A stretch of 64,000 nt of DNA from Bacteroidales bacterium (GTDB lineage: Bacteria; Bacteroidota; Bacteroidia; Bacteroidales; UBA4181): the NCBI GenBank assembly GCA_017523725.1, contig JAFWVY010000032.1:31774-95773 (forward strand). The letters run 5' to 3'. Within the stretch, counting starts at the first letter, position 1. The number at the start of each line of letters is the position of its first letter. Below, piece by piece: positions 54,912 through 64,000 of this stretch. Made by a program: the position numbers and the translations under genes. The notes beneath the pieces are model-generated. The model did not search any database, had not been told where the DNA came from, and saw only the letters and a list, made by a program, of their open reading frames with translations.

Positions 54912-57668
54912 ATGAGCAGATTATCAAAAATTCTTATGTTATTGTTGTCGGTTCTGTTGCTGGCGCAATGTGAACAAAACAATTGGGGCGATTACTATGA
55001 CCGTCCGTCGTGGTTAGGCCCGCCGCTGCTTCAGACCTTGGAAAATGCCGGGAATTTCACGCAGTATGTTTCCTGCGCGCAGAGGACGGGTTACGCTCTT
55101 GACAGATCCGGTTCGTACACGCTCTTCGCTCCCAACGACGAGGCGTTCGCGCAGTATCTGCAGAGTAAAGGGTTGTCCAGTGCCGACGAGCTCTCGGATG
55201 AAGAGGCTTCCAAACTGGTTGCGTATTCTCTGGTCATCAATCCTTTCTCGCTCGACCAGCTGACCACCTTCCAGGATGCAACCTACGGCGAGGAACGTGT
55301 TGCCTACAAGCGTACCACCATGATGTATGAGGGTATGAAATACGGCGAAATGTTCTTCCACAATGACAACGGGACGGAATATGTAAACGACAGCACGCGC
55401 GCTTACTATAACCAGAACAAGTATCACACCAATGCTACGCCGTCGCTTGCTAACGGATTTGATATCGATGACAAGGGTTACAAATACATTCCGTACTTCC
55501 TTGAGCGACTGAGAGATTTCACCGAAGAAGATTATGCTTTGTTCTTCGGCGAGGGCCGTTACATCGGTCGCAACGTCGTGGATGCGCAGATGGTCACGGT
55601 GGAACCGGTGCAGGCTGAGAACGGTCTGGTCTACGAGTTGGACCGTGTCATCGAGCCGCTCCCCACGTTGGACGGAATACTGGCTGAGGATCAGGAACTG
55701 ACCGACCCCAAGGGTTACGGCAAGTTCAGAAAACTCATCGAGACCTATTCGTCTGCCGTATCTCCCACGACGCTGGTCGAGTTCATCGACGAACCGGAGC
55801 TGACTTCGTCTGTGCAGAATGCCCATCCGGGCCTGAAGGTCTATGTCAAGTTGTACTCCGGCTCGTTGGCTTTCCCGCTCAATGCGGAAGTCTATACCAC
55901 GACTTACGGTGCCAAGGCCGGACAGCGTTACGGCTACACGCTGCTGGCTCCGAACAACGCAGCATTCGACGAATTCAACGAATACCTCATGGCGCGTGGT
56001 GGCTATACGCTGGACAGCACGACGCTGAAGCGGGTCTACGGCAATTTTACGCTCAATGTCGACCTTGGTCCGCTTAAAGTGGCGTTCATCAATGCGCACA
56101 TGACCACCAATTCATTCTGGCCGCAGCAGTTTGCTGGCAACCAGAACCACTTGGGCGACTTTGTCGGTGGTTCCGAAAGTGCCGGCATAGATTTGTCGAA
56201 GGTGGTTGATTTCCGGATGGCCTCGAACGGTGTGCTGTACGGTCAGAATACCTATATACGCAGTTCCAATTTCGAGTCGGTCTATTCTGAACTTTTCCTG
56301 AATCCGAAGTATGCCATGCACAAGGAGGCCATGACATCCTACGGAACTGATATCCGCGATGATGCCCTGAACTCTCTGCTGAGAGACAAGTCTGCGTCCG
56401 AATATCTGTCGCTGTTCCTGATTCCGAACGAACTCCTTGTCCGGGATGGTTTCACATGGACGCAGGCCGATGGTTTCTCCAACGGCAACATGACGGCGTC
56501 GAATGCCCGTACGCGTATCACCCGCCTGGTCACCACCCATGCCATCAAGCGTAATGCATATGAGGCGCTGGTGGGCGATCCGGCCACGACTTTCGCCGGT
56601 CTTAAACCTACCGAGGAAGGAGCCACTTACGACATGTGGAGCGGTTATGCCGTGGCGCAGTCCTACTCGGGCGATCTGATCCGTTACAAGAACGGCCAGC
56701 TGCAGGGTATCGGCAACCTCGACGACCACACGTTCGTCGACCTTGAGGTTGCCTACGATCCGCGCGTATCGAGTTCCGACGGGGCTTCCACCAATGCTTT
56801 CAACGGTGTGGCCTATGAGGTGCAGAATTACATGATTGAATACTCTCCGCGTAATTCCGTCAATGATGAGAATGGCAATTACGTTGCTTCGCTGGACGTT
56901 TCCGGACGTGCTTGGCTGGACCACAGCCGTGTTTCCATCTTCCCGCGTCTGCAGACGGATGTCGAACCCGACTTCGAAGCGATGGATAACCCCGATTCAG
57001 TTTGGTTCAATCCTGACGTCAACTACATGATGCAGTGGCTGAATTATGCGAATGTCAACAGCTACAACCGTGTGTTCATGAACAACAACGACCGTGTCAT
57101 CACCGTGTTGCTTCCGAAGGATGACGCCATCCGCGAAGCGGTTGACATGGGTTATCTCGAATTGCCGGTTGATGAGGGCTACGATACCGACCTGATTCCG
57201 TTGTGGCTGGATACCATCAACTGGAGAACAGTGGACTATGGCGGTATTTTCGAAAGTGATAGAGACTCAGCTTTCTGGATCAGACAGATTCAATATTTCG
57301 TGTCGCAGCATGTGTTGATCGGCTACGAATTCTACGAGGACAATACAACACCTGTTGTTTCCAACTATATTGCCACTCCGCTTGAGTATCGTACCAGTTC
57401 CAGCTTGGAAGTGCGCGGTGCCAGACCGGCGGTCCGTGTCCGCAAGAATGCAGATAATGATTTGTATTACACCACGTTCTATGATGAAGTGGAGACGATG
57501 GGCGCTCAGCCTGTGACGATCCGTCATGAGGCCAGTGTCGTGGCAGACAAGAGCCGTGGCAGAAACTCCTATAACATGATGGGATCGAAGATGGTGCTGC
57601 ATGTTATCAAGAGTACGCCCGGCAGCAATTCTCCGGGATTCCTCGTCTATGACAAACCGGCGAACTAA
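54912..57668 (+). CDS. FAS1 (fasciclin) domain lipoprotein
   Basis: The 918 residues begin MSRLSKILMLLLSVLLLAQC, a lipoprotein signal (Cys20). FAS1 H1 motifs are visible three times: YTLFAPNDEAFAQYL near residue 68, YTLLAPNNAAFDEFNEYL near 341 and ITVLLPKDDAIREAVDMG near 730, each followed by the usual later strands, so at least three FAS1 domains are present. FAS1 domains bind proteins or glycans. It is first in the operon, 39 bases before SusC, so it is probably a surface part of the same uptake complex. Confidence 0.9.
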   Translation: MSRLSKILMLLLSVLLLAQCEQNNWGDYYDRPSWLGPPLLQTLENAGNFTQYVSCAQRTGYALDRSGSYTLFAPNDEAFAQYLQSKGLSSADELSDEEASKLVAYSLVINPFSLDQLTTFQDATYGEERVAYKRTTMMYEGMKYGEMFFHNDNGTEYVNDSTRAYYNQNKYHTNATPSLANGFDIDDKGYKYIPYFLERLRDFTEEDYALFFGEGRYIGRNVVDAQMVTVEPVQAENGLVYELDRVIEPLPTLDGILAEDQELTDPKGYGKFRKLIETYSSAVSPTTLVEFIDEPELTSSVQNAHPGLKVYVKLYSGSLAFPLNAEVYTTTYGAKAGQRYGYTLLAPNNAAFDEFNEYLMARGGYTLDSTTLKRVYGNFTLNVDLGPLKVAFINAHMTTNSFWPQQFAGNQNHLGDFVGGSESAGIDLSKVVDFRMASNGVLYGQNTYIRSSNFESVYSELFLNPKYAMHKEAMTSYGTDIRDDALNSLLRDKSASEYLSLFLIPNELLVRDGFTWTQADGFSNGNMTASNARTRITRLVTTHAIKRNAYEALVGDPATTFAGLKPTEEGATYDMWSGYAVAQSYSGDLIRYKNGQLQGIGNLDDHTFVDLEVAYDPRVSSSDGASTNAFNGVAYEVQNYMIEYSPRNSVNDENGNYVASLDVSGRAWLDHSRVSIFPRLQTDVEPDFEAMDNPDSVWFNPDVNYMMQWLNYANVNSYNRVFMNNNDRVITVLLPKDDAIREAVDMGYLELPVDEGYDTDLIPLWLDTINWRTVDYGGIFESDRDSAFWIRQIQYFVSQHVLIGYEFYEDNTTPVVSNYIATPLEYRTSSSLEVRGARPAVRVRKNADNDLYYTTFYDEVETMGAQPVTIRHEASVVADKSRGRNSYNMMGSKMVLHVIKSTPGSNSPGFLVYDKPAN

Positions 57669-57707
57669 CATTAGCAGAATTAGTGAAAACCTATATAAGA
57701 ACATGAT

Positions 57708-60700
57708 ATGAAAAATATGCTTAGAAATATTATATGTCTGTTGGGCGCCGTATTATTGTCGGGTCTGCTCCCGGTGGGGGCACAGACCACAGGCATCCTT
57801 ATTCGTGGTAGTGTCACGGATAAGGCTACGGGCGAGGAACTTATCGGTGTCAACGTAATCGAGTACGACAATGACGACCGTATTTTGAACAACGTAGTGA
57901 CCGATATGAACGGTAACTATGCGATCCGTATCACGCCCGGCAGTAAGTTGGCTTTCACCTATGCCGGTTATACCAAGCAGGAGAAAGAGAATATCACGGC
58001 TGCTGCGACCTTGAACATTGCGTTGGAAGAACAGGCAATGCAGGCCGGAGACGTCGAAGTGACGGCCGCGCGTCTTTTCAGCGACGGTATGATGCAGATT
58101 GACGAAAGAGACCTGACCACGGCTGTGGCATCCATCAGTGCCGAAGAACTCGAAGACGTCCAGGCGGCGTCCATCGATGACGCCCTCCAGGGCCGTCTGG
58201 CCGGTGTGGATATCGTGGCGACTTCCGGTGACCCCGGTCAGGGTATGTCCATCCGTATCCGTGGTACAACGTCCATCAACGGTGACAACCAGCCTCTGAT
58301 CGTGGTCGACGGTCTTATTTTCGAAACCACTATCGACAAGGACTTCGACTTTGCGACGGCTGATGAGAACCAGTATGGTGCCTTGATCAACATCAACCCT
58401 GACGATATCAAGGAAATCACGGTTCTGAAGGATGCGGCTTCCACGGCCGTCTGGGGCCCGAGAGCTGAAAACGGTGTCTTGAGCATTACGACCAAGCGTG
58501 GTGTCCGCGGTAAACCTTACATTACTTATTCTGCCAAGGTGACGGCTTCCAATCAGCCCGACCCGCTGCCGATGCTGAACGGTGACCAGTATTCCACCCT
58601 CGTGATGGATATGTTGAACAACACGCAGGCCGGTTTCGACTCCAAGCAGTATAAGGAGTTCAACTACGACCCGGAAGATCCGTATAATTATTACAACTTC
58701 AGCCAGAACACCGAATGGATCGACTATGTGACCCAGCAGGCCTGGACGCTTGACCAGAACCTGTCCCTTTCCGGTGGTGGTGACAAGGCACAGTACCGTG
58801 CATCTGTCGGTTACATGACCCAGGACGGTACGACCATCGGCACATGGCTGGGCCGTCTGACCACGCGTCTGAACCTGGACTACACGGTCAACAACAAGAT
58901 GAAGTTCTCTGCTGACTTCAACTATACGCACGGTGACAACGACCGTAACTACACGAACCCGCGTAATGCGGCATACGAGAAACTGCCGAACATGTCTGTG
59001 TACGAATGGCAGGAAGCCGAAGGTACGGGCGAATGGAAAATGTCTGACCAGTATTTCACGCCGACCGAAATCAGCGGTAGCGTTCAGTGGAGTGAAAAGC
59101 AAACCAGCGGTGGCAAGTTCAACCCTGCTGCCATGGCTGTTTTTGGACGTGACAACTATGTGAGCGACCAGGCCCAGACGACGTTCCGTCTGCAGTATCA
59201 GCTCCGTCCGTGGTTGCGTTACGAAGGAACCATGAGCTTCAATGTGAGCGTCGGAAAGACCAAGACCTTCCTGCCGCAGGAAGCCATCGGTATCACGTTT
59301 GCCAACTGGGTCAACTCGGCCAGTGACTCCAACTCTGAGTCCTTCGGTATGACGACGTACAACCGCTTGAGCGGTCAGCACAACTTCAGCCGGGATCATC
59401 AGTTCATTTTCGCTGTCCAGTACAACACGAGCGATTCCAGGTCGAAATCCTCTGCATTGCAGACCACGAACCTGGCTACCTCGCAGTTGCGTGACGCCGC
59501 CATTCCTTCGCGTGTCAAGGAAAGCTCTCTGGGCGGTTCTTCTTCGGAAGGCCACTCCCGCAGCACGAACCTGGCCATCCAGGCACAGTATAACATGTTC
59601 GACCGTTACAACGTGAAACTCACCCTGACTGAGAGCGGTTCTTCCGGCAACTCCAGGGCTCTGCGTTTCAAATGGACGCCTTCTGTTTCCATGCGTTGGC
59701 GTATTTCGGGTGAGCCCCTCATCAACGACCTGGCCAACCGTCTGCAGATTGATGACTTCAGTTTGCGTGCCAGCTGGGGTATCGTTTACAGCAACCCGAG
59801 CGTGTCTCAGTACAACAACTACAAGACATTCGGTTACAATTACCTGGGTTACACCGGTATTTATCCTTCCAACATGAAGTACGAGGCTTGCGACTGGCAG
59901 GCTACGTATCAGACGAACGTCGGTCTCAGCCTCAACATGCTGAAGGGCCGGATTTCTTCTTCGTTCGACTATTATTACAAACGTACCGACAAGATGTTGG
60001 TCAGTGCTGATGTTTCTTCCACCTCCGGTTACAATTCCGTGCAGATCAACGCCGGAAAGATGGACAACATGGGTTGGGAGTTCAGTGTCAACGGTGCTCT
60101 GATCAACCGTCGTGACCTCAAACTCCGTCTGTCGGCGAACATCTCCCAGACGCAGAACATCATGCGTTACATCTCTCCGTACTACGACACCACCCAGGGT
60201 GTGATGTCTAACAACGGTGAGTACCGTATCAAGATCCAGGAAGACAACCCGCTGGGTTCCTTCTATGGTTACAAATACCAGGGTGTGTATCTCAACGACT
60301 CGCAGCTGGCTGCACATGACGCCAACGGCAACGTCATCTACGCTCCCGACGGTCTCGGTGGATGGAAGGAACTGGGTATGCAGTTCTATGCTACCGATGC
60401 TGCGAAGGGTTATCAGTTCCAGACGGGTGATGCCAAATACGAAGACATCAACCACGATGGTAACATCGACCTGCACGACGTAGTCTATCTGGGTGACGCC
60501 AACCCGAAATTCAATGGTGGTTTCGGCCCGACGCTTACCTACAAGCAGTTCTCTGTGAACCTCTTCTTCAACTTCCGTTACGGTATTGATGTCATCAACC
60601 AGATTAGAATGACGCTTGAGAAAATGTGCGACTTGACCAACCAGACGACCTCTGTACTGAGACGTTTCCGTTATCCGTACAGCGATCCGAGCACGGCTCC

Positions 60701-61022
60701 TGACGACCTGCTTCCGCGTGCTGTTTGGGGCAGTTCTGCTGCTTACAACTGGCTGGGTTCCGACCGCTTCGTCGAAGATGGCACCTTCCTGCGTCTGAAA
60801 TATGTGACCCTGCGTTACAATCTGCCGAGAAACTTCCTGGATAAGTTCAAACTGAAATCCGGCAATATGTCGTTCACCATGAACAGCATCTATGTCTGGA
60901 CGAACTACACCGGTCAGGATCCTGAAATCGGTTACAGCGGAACGCCGTATCAGATTGCCAAGGACAGCGCCCGTACGCCGCGTACGAAAGACTTCACGTT
61001 TAACCTGAGCTTGAGCTTCTAA
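57708..61022 (+). CDS. SusC-like TonB-dependent outer-membrane transporter
   Basis: The 1104 residues start with a signal peptide (ending PVGAQ), a carboxypeptidase-regulatory-like domain (GSVTDKATGEELIGVNV, ~31-105), a plug domain (IDDALQGRLAGVDIVATSG, RIRGTTSINGDNQPLIVVDG, DIKEITVLKDAASTAVWGPR to ~260) and a long beta-barrel ending in LSLSF. The stretch normally reading VVVGYG is VEVTAARLFSDG here. It forms a nutrient channel with SusD (next gene). No glycosidase is next to it, so the substrate may not be a polysaccharide. Confidence 0.96.
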   Translation: MKNMLRNIICLLGAVLLSGLLPVGAQTTGILIRGSVTDKATGEELIGVNVIEYDNDDRILNNVVTDMNGNYAIRITPGSKLAFTYAGYTKQEKENITAAATLNIALEEQAMQAGDVEVTAARLFSDGMMQIDERDLTTAVASISAEELEDVQAASIDDALQGRLAGVDIVATSGDPGQGMSIRIRGTTSINGDNQPLIVVDGLIFETTIDKDFDFATADENQYGALININPDDIKEITVLKDAASTAVWGPRAENGVLSITTKRGVRGKPYITYSAKVTASNQPDPLPMLNGDQYSTLVMDMLNNTQAGFDSKQYKEFNYDPEDPYNYYNFSQNTEWIDYVTQQAWTLDQNLSLSGGGDKAQYRASVGYMTQDGTTIGTWLGRLTTRLNLDYTVNNKMKFSADFNYTHGDNDRNYTNPRNAAYEKLPNMSVYEWQEAEGTGEWKMSDQYFTPTEISGSVQWSEKQTSGGKFNPAAMAVFGRDNYVSDQAQTTFRLQYQLRPWLRYEGTMSFNVSVGKTKTFLPQEAIGITFANWVNSASDSNSESFGMTTYNRLSGQHNFSRDHQFIFAVQYNTSDSRSKSSALQTTNLATSQLRDAAIPSRVKESSLGGSSSEGHSRSTNLAIQAQYNMFDRYNVKLTLTESGSSGNSRALRFKWTPSVSMRWRISGEPLINDLANRLQIDDFSLRASWGIVYSNPSVSQYNNYKTFGYNYLGYTGIYPSNMKYEACDWQATYQTNVGLSLNMLKGRISSSFDYYYKRTDKMLVSADVSSTSGYNSVQINAGKMDNMGWEFSVNGALINRRDLKLRLSANISQTQNIMRYISPYYDTTQGVMSNNGEYRIKIQEDNPLGSFYGYKYQGVYLNDSQLAAHDANGNVIYAPDGLGGWKELGMQFYATDAAKGYQFQTGDAKYEDINHDGNIDLHDVVYLGDANPKFNGGFGPTLTYKQFSVNLFFNFRYGIDVINQIRMTLEKMCDLTNQTTSVLRRFRYPYSDPSTAPDDLLPRAVWGSSAAYNWLGSDRFVEDGTFLRLKYVTLRYNLPRNFLDKFKLKSGNMSFTMNSIYVWTNYTGQDPEIGYSGTPYQIAKDSARTPRTKDFTFNLSLSF

Positions 61023-61061
61023 CGTGAATGAACTTGTTTAACCATTAAAACAGAACGAGAT

Positions 61062-62687
61062 ATGTATAAAAAGAGACTTATTAGCGTACTGGCGGCACTG
61101 ACTATGCTGGTTTCTTCCTGCGGCCTTGACTGGATGCAGATACAACCGACCGATGGTCTGATCGCAGAGCGGTACTGGACGAGCAAGGAAGACGTCATGC
61201 TGGCCGTGATGGGCTGCTACCAGGCAGTCATCGGTATGGGCACGTCGCCGAGCGGTACGGATCCCCTCGAGCTTTTCTTTGCATGGGGTGAACTCCGTGC
61301 GGATATGGTTCAGATGGGCGATACCGAAGATGAGTATATCAAGAATCTGACTTATGGCAAGATGGAAGTGACCAACACTTTCTGCAACTGGGCGAATGTA
61401 TATAAAGTCATTAATTTCTGCAACGAGGTGCTGGACCGCGCCCCGGGTGTCCAGACGGTCGACCCGTCCTTCACGGACAGGGAACTGCACGAACTTGAGG
61501 CAGAGGCCCGCGGAATCCGTGCGTTGATGTACTTCTACCTCACCCGCACATTCGGTGATGTTCCGGTCAGAACGGCGCCGTCGCAGACGGATAACCAGGA
61601 ATTCAACATTCCGGCTTATTCTGAGGAATTCGTACTGAACTTCATTCTTGATGAAATGCTCTGGGTGAAGGAACATGCGGTTGAAAGTTTTGACGATAAC
61701 GCCTACGATCACGGCCGCATCACCAAGAATGTGGCGCGCGCCATCCTGGCCGATGTCTACCTTTGGCGTCAGGAACCGGACGAATGCATCAAGGAAGTGG
61801 ACGAGCTCATCCGTTCCGGTCAGTATGCCCTTTTCGACCTTGACCGCGAATTGGTCAACGATGCGACGGATCCTTCCGAGATGCGTTACCGTGTCAGTGG
61901 AGGAGCCCAGTGGTTCCAAGACATGTATGTCAACAATTTCTCCAAGGAGATGATTTTCGAGTTGAAGATTTCGGACGACCGTCAGCATCCTTTCGCATAC
62001 AAGAGCGCCAAGCTGGGTATGCAGAAGGGACGTTCCATCGTCGCCTCCGATGCGGTTGCTGTTGACAATGCATTCTTCGGTGTGGAAACCGACGAGTCCT
62101 ATGGAGACCAGACGGCCCGTGACAACATGGGTGATGTGCGTGGTGCCTATTGCTCGTTCAACCCTTCGGAAGACAATGTCATCTGGAAATATATCGGCGC
62201 GAGCAAAACTGCCACGCGTCAGAGCACCCAGGGTGGTTCTTTCTACGTATATCGTTATGCTGATATGCTGCTGCTGAAGGCGGAAGCTCTGGCGACCAAG
62301 GAATCTCCCTCGCAGGAGGAACTGCAGGAAGCTCTGGATATCATCAACGACATCCGCGCACGCCGCAACGCATATTGCACTACTTACCGTGAGGTTCGTT
62401 CCAATGGGCAGATCAGCCCCGGTGCGCTTGAGTCGTACGTCCTTGAAGAACGTTCCCGTGAGTTGGCCTACGAAGGCAAACGTTTCTATGATCTGTTCCG
62501 GTATGCCCGCCGCAGCGAGGGTAACCGCAGCGAGGTCGCCGGTATCCTTTCTGGTGTGGCGAGTGTGGACTACGCACAGGAAATCGCCACGTTATATCAG
62601 AATCTGGGCGCTTATTACTGGCCCATCTTCCAGACTGAGATTGAATCCAATCCTGCTTTGGTTCAGAATCCTTATTACAACAAATAA
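61062..62687 (+). CDS. SusD/RagB-family surface lipoprotein
   Basis: The 541 residues begin MYKKRLISVLAALTMLVSSC (lipobox Cys20). SusD features are the N-terminal LDWMQIQPTDGLIAERYWTSKEDV in its usual form (cut here), TPR-like helices (AEARGIRALMYFYLTRTFGDVPV) and the C-terminal LEERSRELAYEGKRFYDLFR. SusD binds substrate over the SusC barrel as a lid. It lies 39 bases after SusC and 15 bases before the second FAS1 gene. Confidence 0.96.
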   Translation: MYKKRLISVLAALTMLVSSCGLDWMQIQPTDGLIAERYWTSKEDVMLAVMGCYQAVIGMGTSPSGTDPLELFFAWGELRADMVQMGDTEDEYIKNLTYGKMEVTNTFCNWANVYKVINFCNEVLDRAPGVQTVDPSFTDRELHELEAEARGIRALMYFYLTRTFGDVPVRTAPSQTDNQEFNIPAYSEEFVLNFILDEMLWVKEHAVESFDDNAYDHGRITKNVARAILADVYLWRQEPDECIKEVDELIRSGQYALFDLDRELVNDATDPSEMRYRVSGGAQWFQDMYVNNFSKEMIFELKISDDRQHPFAYKSAKLGMQKGRSIVASDAVAVDNAFFGVETDESYGDQTARDNMGDVRGAYCSFNPSEDNVIWKYIGASKTATRQSTQGGSFYVYRYADMLLLKAEALATKESPSQEELQEALDIINDIRARRNAYCTTYREVRSNGQISPGALESYVLEERSRELAYEGKRFYDLFRYARRSEGNRSEVAGILSGVASVDYAQEIATLYQNLGAYYWPIFQTEIESNPALVQNPYYNK

Positions 62688-62702
62688 ACATCAAATGCCG
62701 TT

Positions 62703-64000
62703 ATGAAAAACAATTTATTAAATCTTAGCCTTATGAGGTTCTTCGCCGGTGCCTGCGCACTGTTGTCGGTCGGTCTTTTGTCCGGCTGCTTCGAGGAACC
62801 GAACGAGATGGCCATCCTGGATGATACCGAGGTGGTGGTTCCGCTGCTGACGGAACGCATCGAAGCCCGGGAAGACCTGAGCTACTTTGCCGCTGTGCTG
62901 AAAGGCGCGCGCATGGATGCCGAGATTGTGGACGAAAAAACTGACATCGCGACGCCGGTAACAGTTAATTTCTGGAATACTTTCTCAGGGTATGGTACCT
63001 ATACGCTGTTCGCTCCGAACAACAAGGCGGTGAAGGAATGGCTTTCCGCCGAATTCCCGCAGATCGACCCGTCTTCGCCTGCGTCGATACAGAGCGGTAT
63101 CGAAGCGCTGGAGGACGAGGACATGCTGAAGGTAACCAATACCATCCAGTATCATATCTGCGGTGATTCTATCCCGTCGAAACTCTTCGTCATAGGCAAG
63201 TTCCCGTATCCGACACTGCTTGGCTCGTTCCTGCTGCTCAGCAAGGAAAATGCCATGCTCGACGGCGATGCCGAACCCCGTGCCTACACGGTGTTCAACA
63301 AGACGGCCCACATGGTGGGTACGGACATCAACGCGGGTAACGGTTACCTGCATATCCTGGACCAGGTGCTCGAGCCCGAGACCCGTACCATCGCCCAGAT
63401 CGTCTCCGACCTGGATGACAATTATTCCATTTTCAAATCGATTTTCTCGGACCGTTCGGTCACCGACATGGACTCTGTGCTGAACGTGGCCTATACGACA
63501 TCGACCACAGCGTCCGGCCGCAAGGTCAAGAACAAAGTGAAATACACGCTGTTCGTACATAACGATGCGGCCTTCGAGAAATTCTTCCGGGCGGCCGGCA
63601 TCGTGAACTACACGAACGGTATCGAGGCTATGAAGACGTACCTGGACTCCCACCGTCAGGAAGGCGACGAGCGTGACAACGACCAGTTGCTGAACGTGTG
63701 GGCGCAGTACCATGTGCTTTTCGGCGAGTATTACGTCAACGACCTCATCAAGCTCTGCGGCGGCCGCGGCACCATGACGACCACGATGGCCGACAACGAG
63801 ACGCTGGGTCTGAAGTATCTGAGCAGCATCATCCGTCTGAACCGCGATGACGAGCGTCAGGATGACGGCAGTTTCGACACGGGCGGCCGTCTGTTGCCGA
63901 ACATCAGTGACATGGGAGCTACGAATGGTGTTATCCATTTCGTTGACAAGGTCTATTCCATGAAGGTGACCAAATCGAAGGCCCTGTTCTGGGATGTGGC
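62703..64000 (+). CDS. Second FAS1-domain lipoprotein, N-terminal part (cut by window end)
   Basis: The frame is open from ATG 62703 to the end of the window (432 residues seen). It starts MKNNLLNLSLMRFFAGACAL and has a lipobox at LLSGC. FAS1 H1 motifs appear as YTLFAPNNKAVKEWLSAEF near residue 101 and YTLFVHNDAAFEKFFRAAG near 281, so there are at least two FAS1 domains. It closely resembles the first FAS1 gene in layout. An ATG at 62733 could be the true start. The stop lies beyond the window. Confidence 0.9.
   Translation, partial: MKNNLLNLSLMRFFAGACALLSVGLLSGCFEEPNEMAILDDTEVVVPLLTERIEAREDLSYFAAVLKGARMDAEIVDEKTDIATPVTVNFWNTFSGYGTYTLFAPNNKAVKEWLSAEFPQIDPSSPASIQSGIEALEDEDMLKVTNTIQYHICGDSIPSKLFVIGKFPYPTLLGSFLLLSKENAMLDGDAEPRAYTVFNKTAHMVGTDINAGNGYLHILDQVLEPETRTIAQIVSDLDDNYSIFKSIFSDRSVTDMDSVLNVAYTTSTTASGRKVKNKVKYTLFVHNDAAFEKFFRAAGIVNYTNGIEAMKTYLDSHRQEGDERDNDQLLNVWAQYHVLFGEYYVNDLIKLCGGRGTMTTTMADNETLGLKYLSSIIRLNRDDERQDDGSFDTGGRLLPNISDMGATNGVIHFVDKVYSMKVTKSKALFWDV

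Noticed and set aside
57753..60476. 907-codon open frame on the minus strand opposite susC
   Set aside because: It mirrors the strongly expressed susC frame, begins and ends within it, and its protein has low-complexity V/R/T-rich sequence with no domain. It arises from biased codon use.
1..64000. tRNA, rRNA, CRISPR, insertion sequences, prophage
   Set aside because: I looked for cloverleaf segments, regularly spaced repeats, transposase or integrase genes and found none.

Overview
The window is a compact, GC-rich chromosomal segment of a Bacteroidota bacterium, most likely of the order Bacteroidales. The evidence is the Bacteroides-type promoter -7 element (TAnnTTTG) upstream of many genes, the SusC/SusD pair with FAS1 lipoproteins, several Bacteroidota-restricted families (DUF4956, DUF4270, DUF4907, DUF6057), a PPi-type phosphofructokinase next to an ATP-type one elsewhere, meso-diaminopimelate dehydrogenase and methylmalonyl-CoA mutase. 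The high GC suggests a lineage such as Rikenellaceae/Alistipes rather than low-GC Bacteroides, but the genus cannot be fixed from sequence alone. I saw no tRNA, rRNA, insertion sequence, prophage or CRISPR array.

Layout. 1-2003 (minus): an RND efflux permease, cut by the window edge, and its membrane-fusion protein. 2061-4344 (minus): recA and recF. 4468-9948 (minus): the branched-chain amino acid block ilvD-ilvB-ilvN, with ilvC behind its own promoter; it is preceded by a valine-rich leader peptide and a terminator hairpin, i.e. an attenuator. 9961-11499: araA. 11665-11835: a 2[4Fe-4S] ferredoxin. 11905-15073 (minus): lysS-gpsA-tadA, overlapping. 15192-16646: a thioredoxin-fold lipoprotein. 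16657-18704 (minus): a secreted protein, a VTC-domain protein and a DUF4956 membrane protein. 18834-21411 (minus): cmk-ispH-pfkA with 4-base overlaps. 21496-23529: a short PriA. 23671-27671: methylmalonyl-CoA mutase, with the small subunit split into two frames, then mutB. 27791-30332 (minus): DUF4270 lipoprotein and an outer-membrane protein. 30521-31889: kelch lipoprotein and DUF4907. 31925-34168 (minus): gdhA-ddh. 34382-38409 (minus): small lipoprotein, DUF6057 membrane protein and PD40/TolB-like lipoprotein. 38631-40535: dnaK. 40694-44224: GH3 and SGNH lipoproteins. 44359-45591 (minus): PPi-dependent phosphofructokinase. 46013-50711: glycogen block (debranching enzyme, GT4 glycosyltransferase, GH57). 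50816-52798: rplU, rpmA, serS. 52788-53285 (minus): folK. 53489-54457: secreted TPR protein. 54912-64000: FAS1 lipoprotein, SusC, SusD and a second FAS1 lipoprotein cut by the window end.

How it fits together. Most of the window is housekeeping: carbon flow (two phosphofructokinases, glycogen turnover, the propionate/succinate mutase, arabinose isomerase), amino acids (ilv, gdhA, ddh), translation (lysS, serS, L21, L27, tadA), DNA repair and restart (recA, recF, priA). Adjacent gene blocks are often separated by perfect stem terminators that work in both directions. The most interesting parts are the ilv leader attenuator, the mutA break at a G5 tract, the PriA that appears to lack its winged-helix segment, the serS/folK tail overlap with a terminator inside folK, and the FAS1-SusC-SusD-FAS1 surface locus with a long structured leader.
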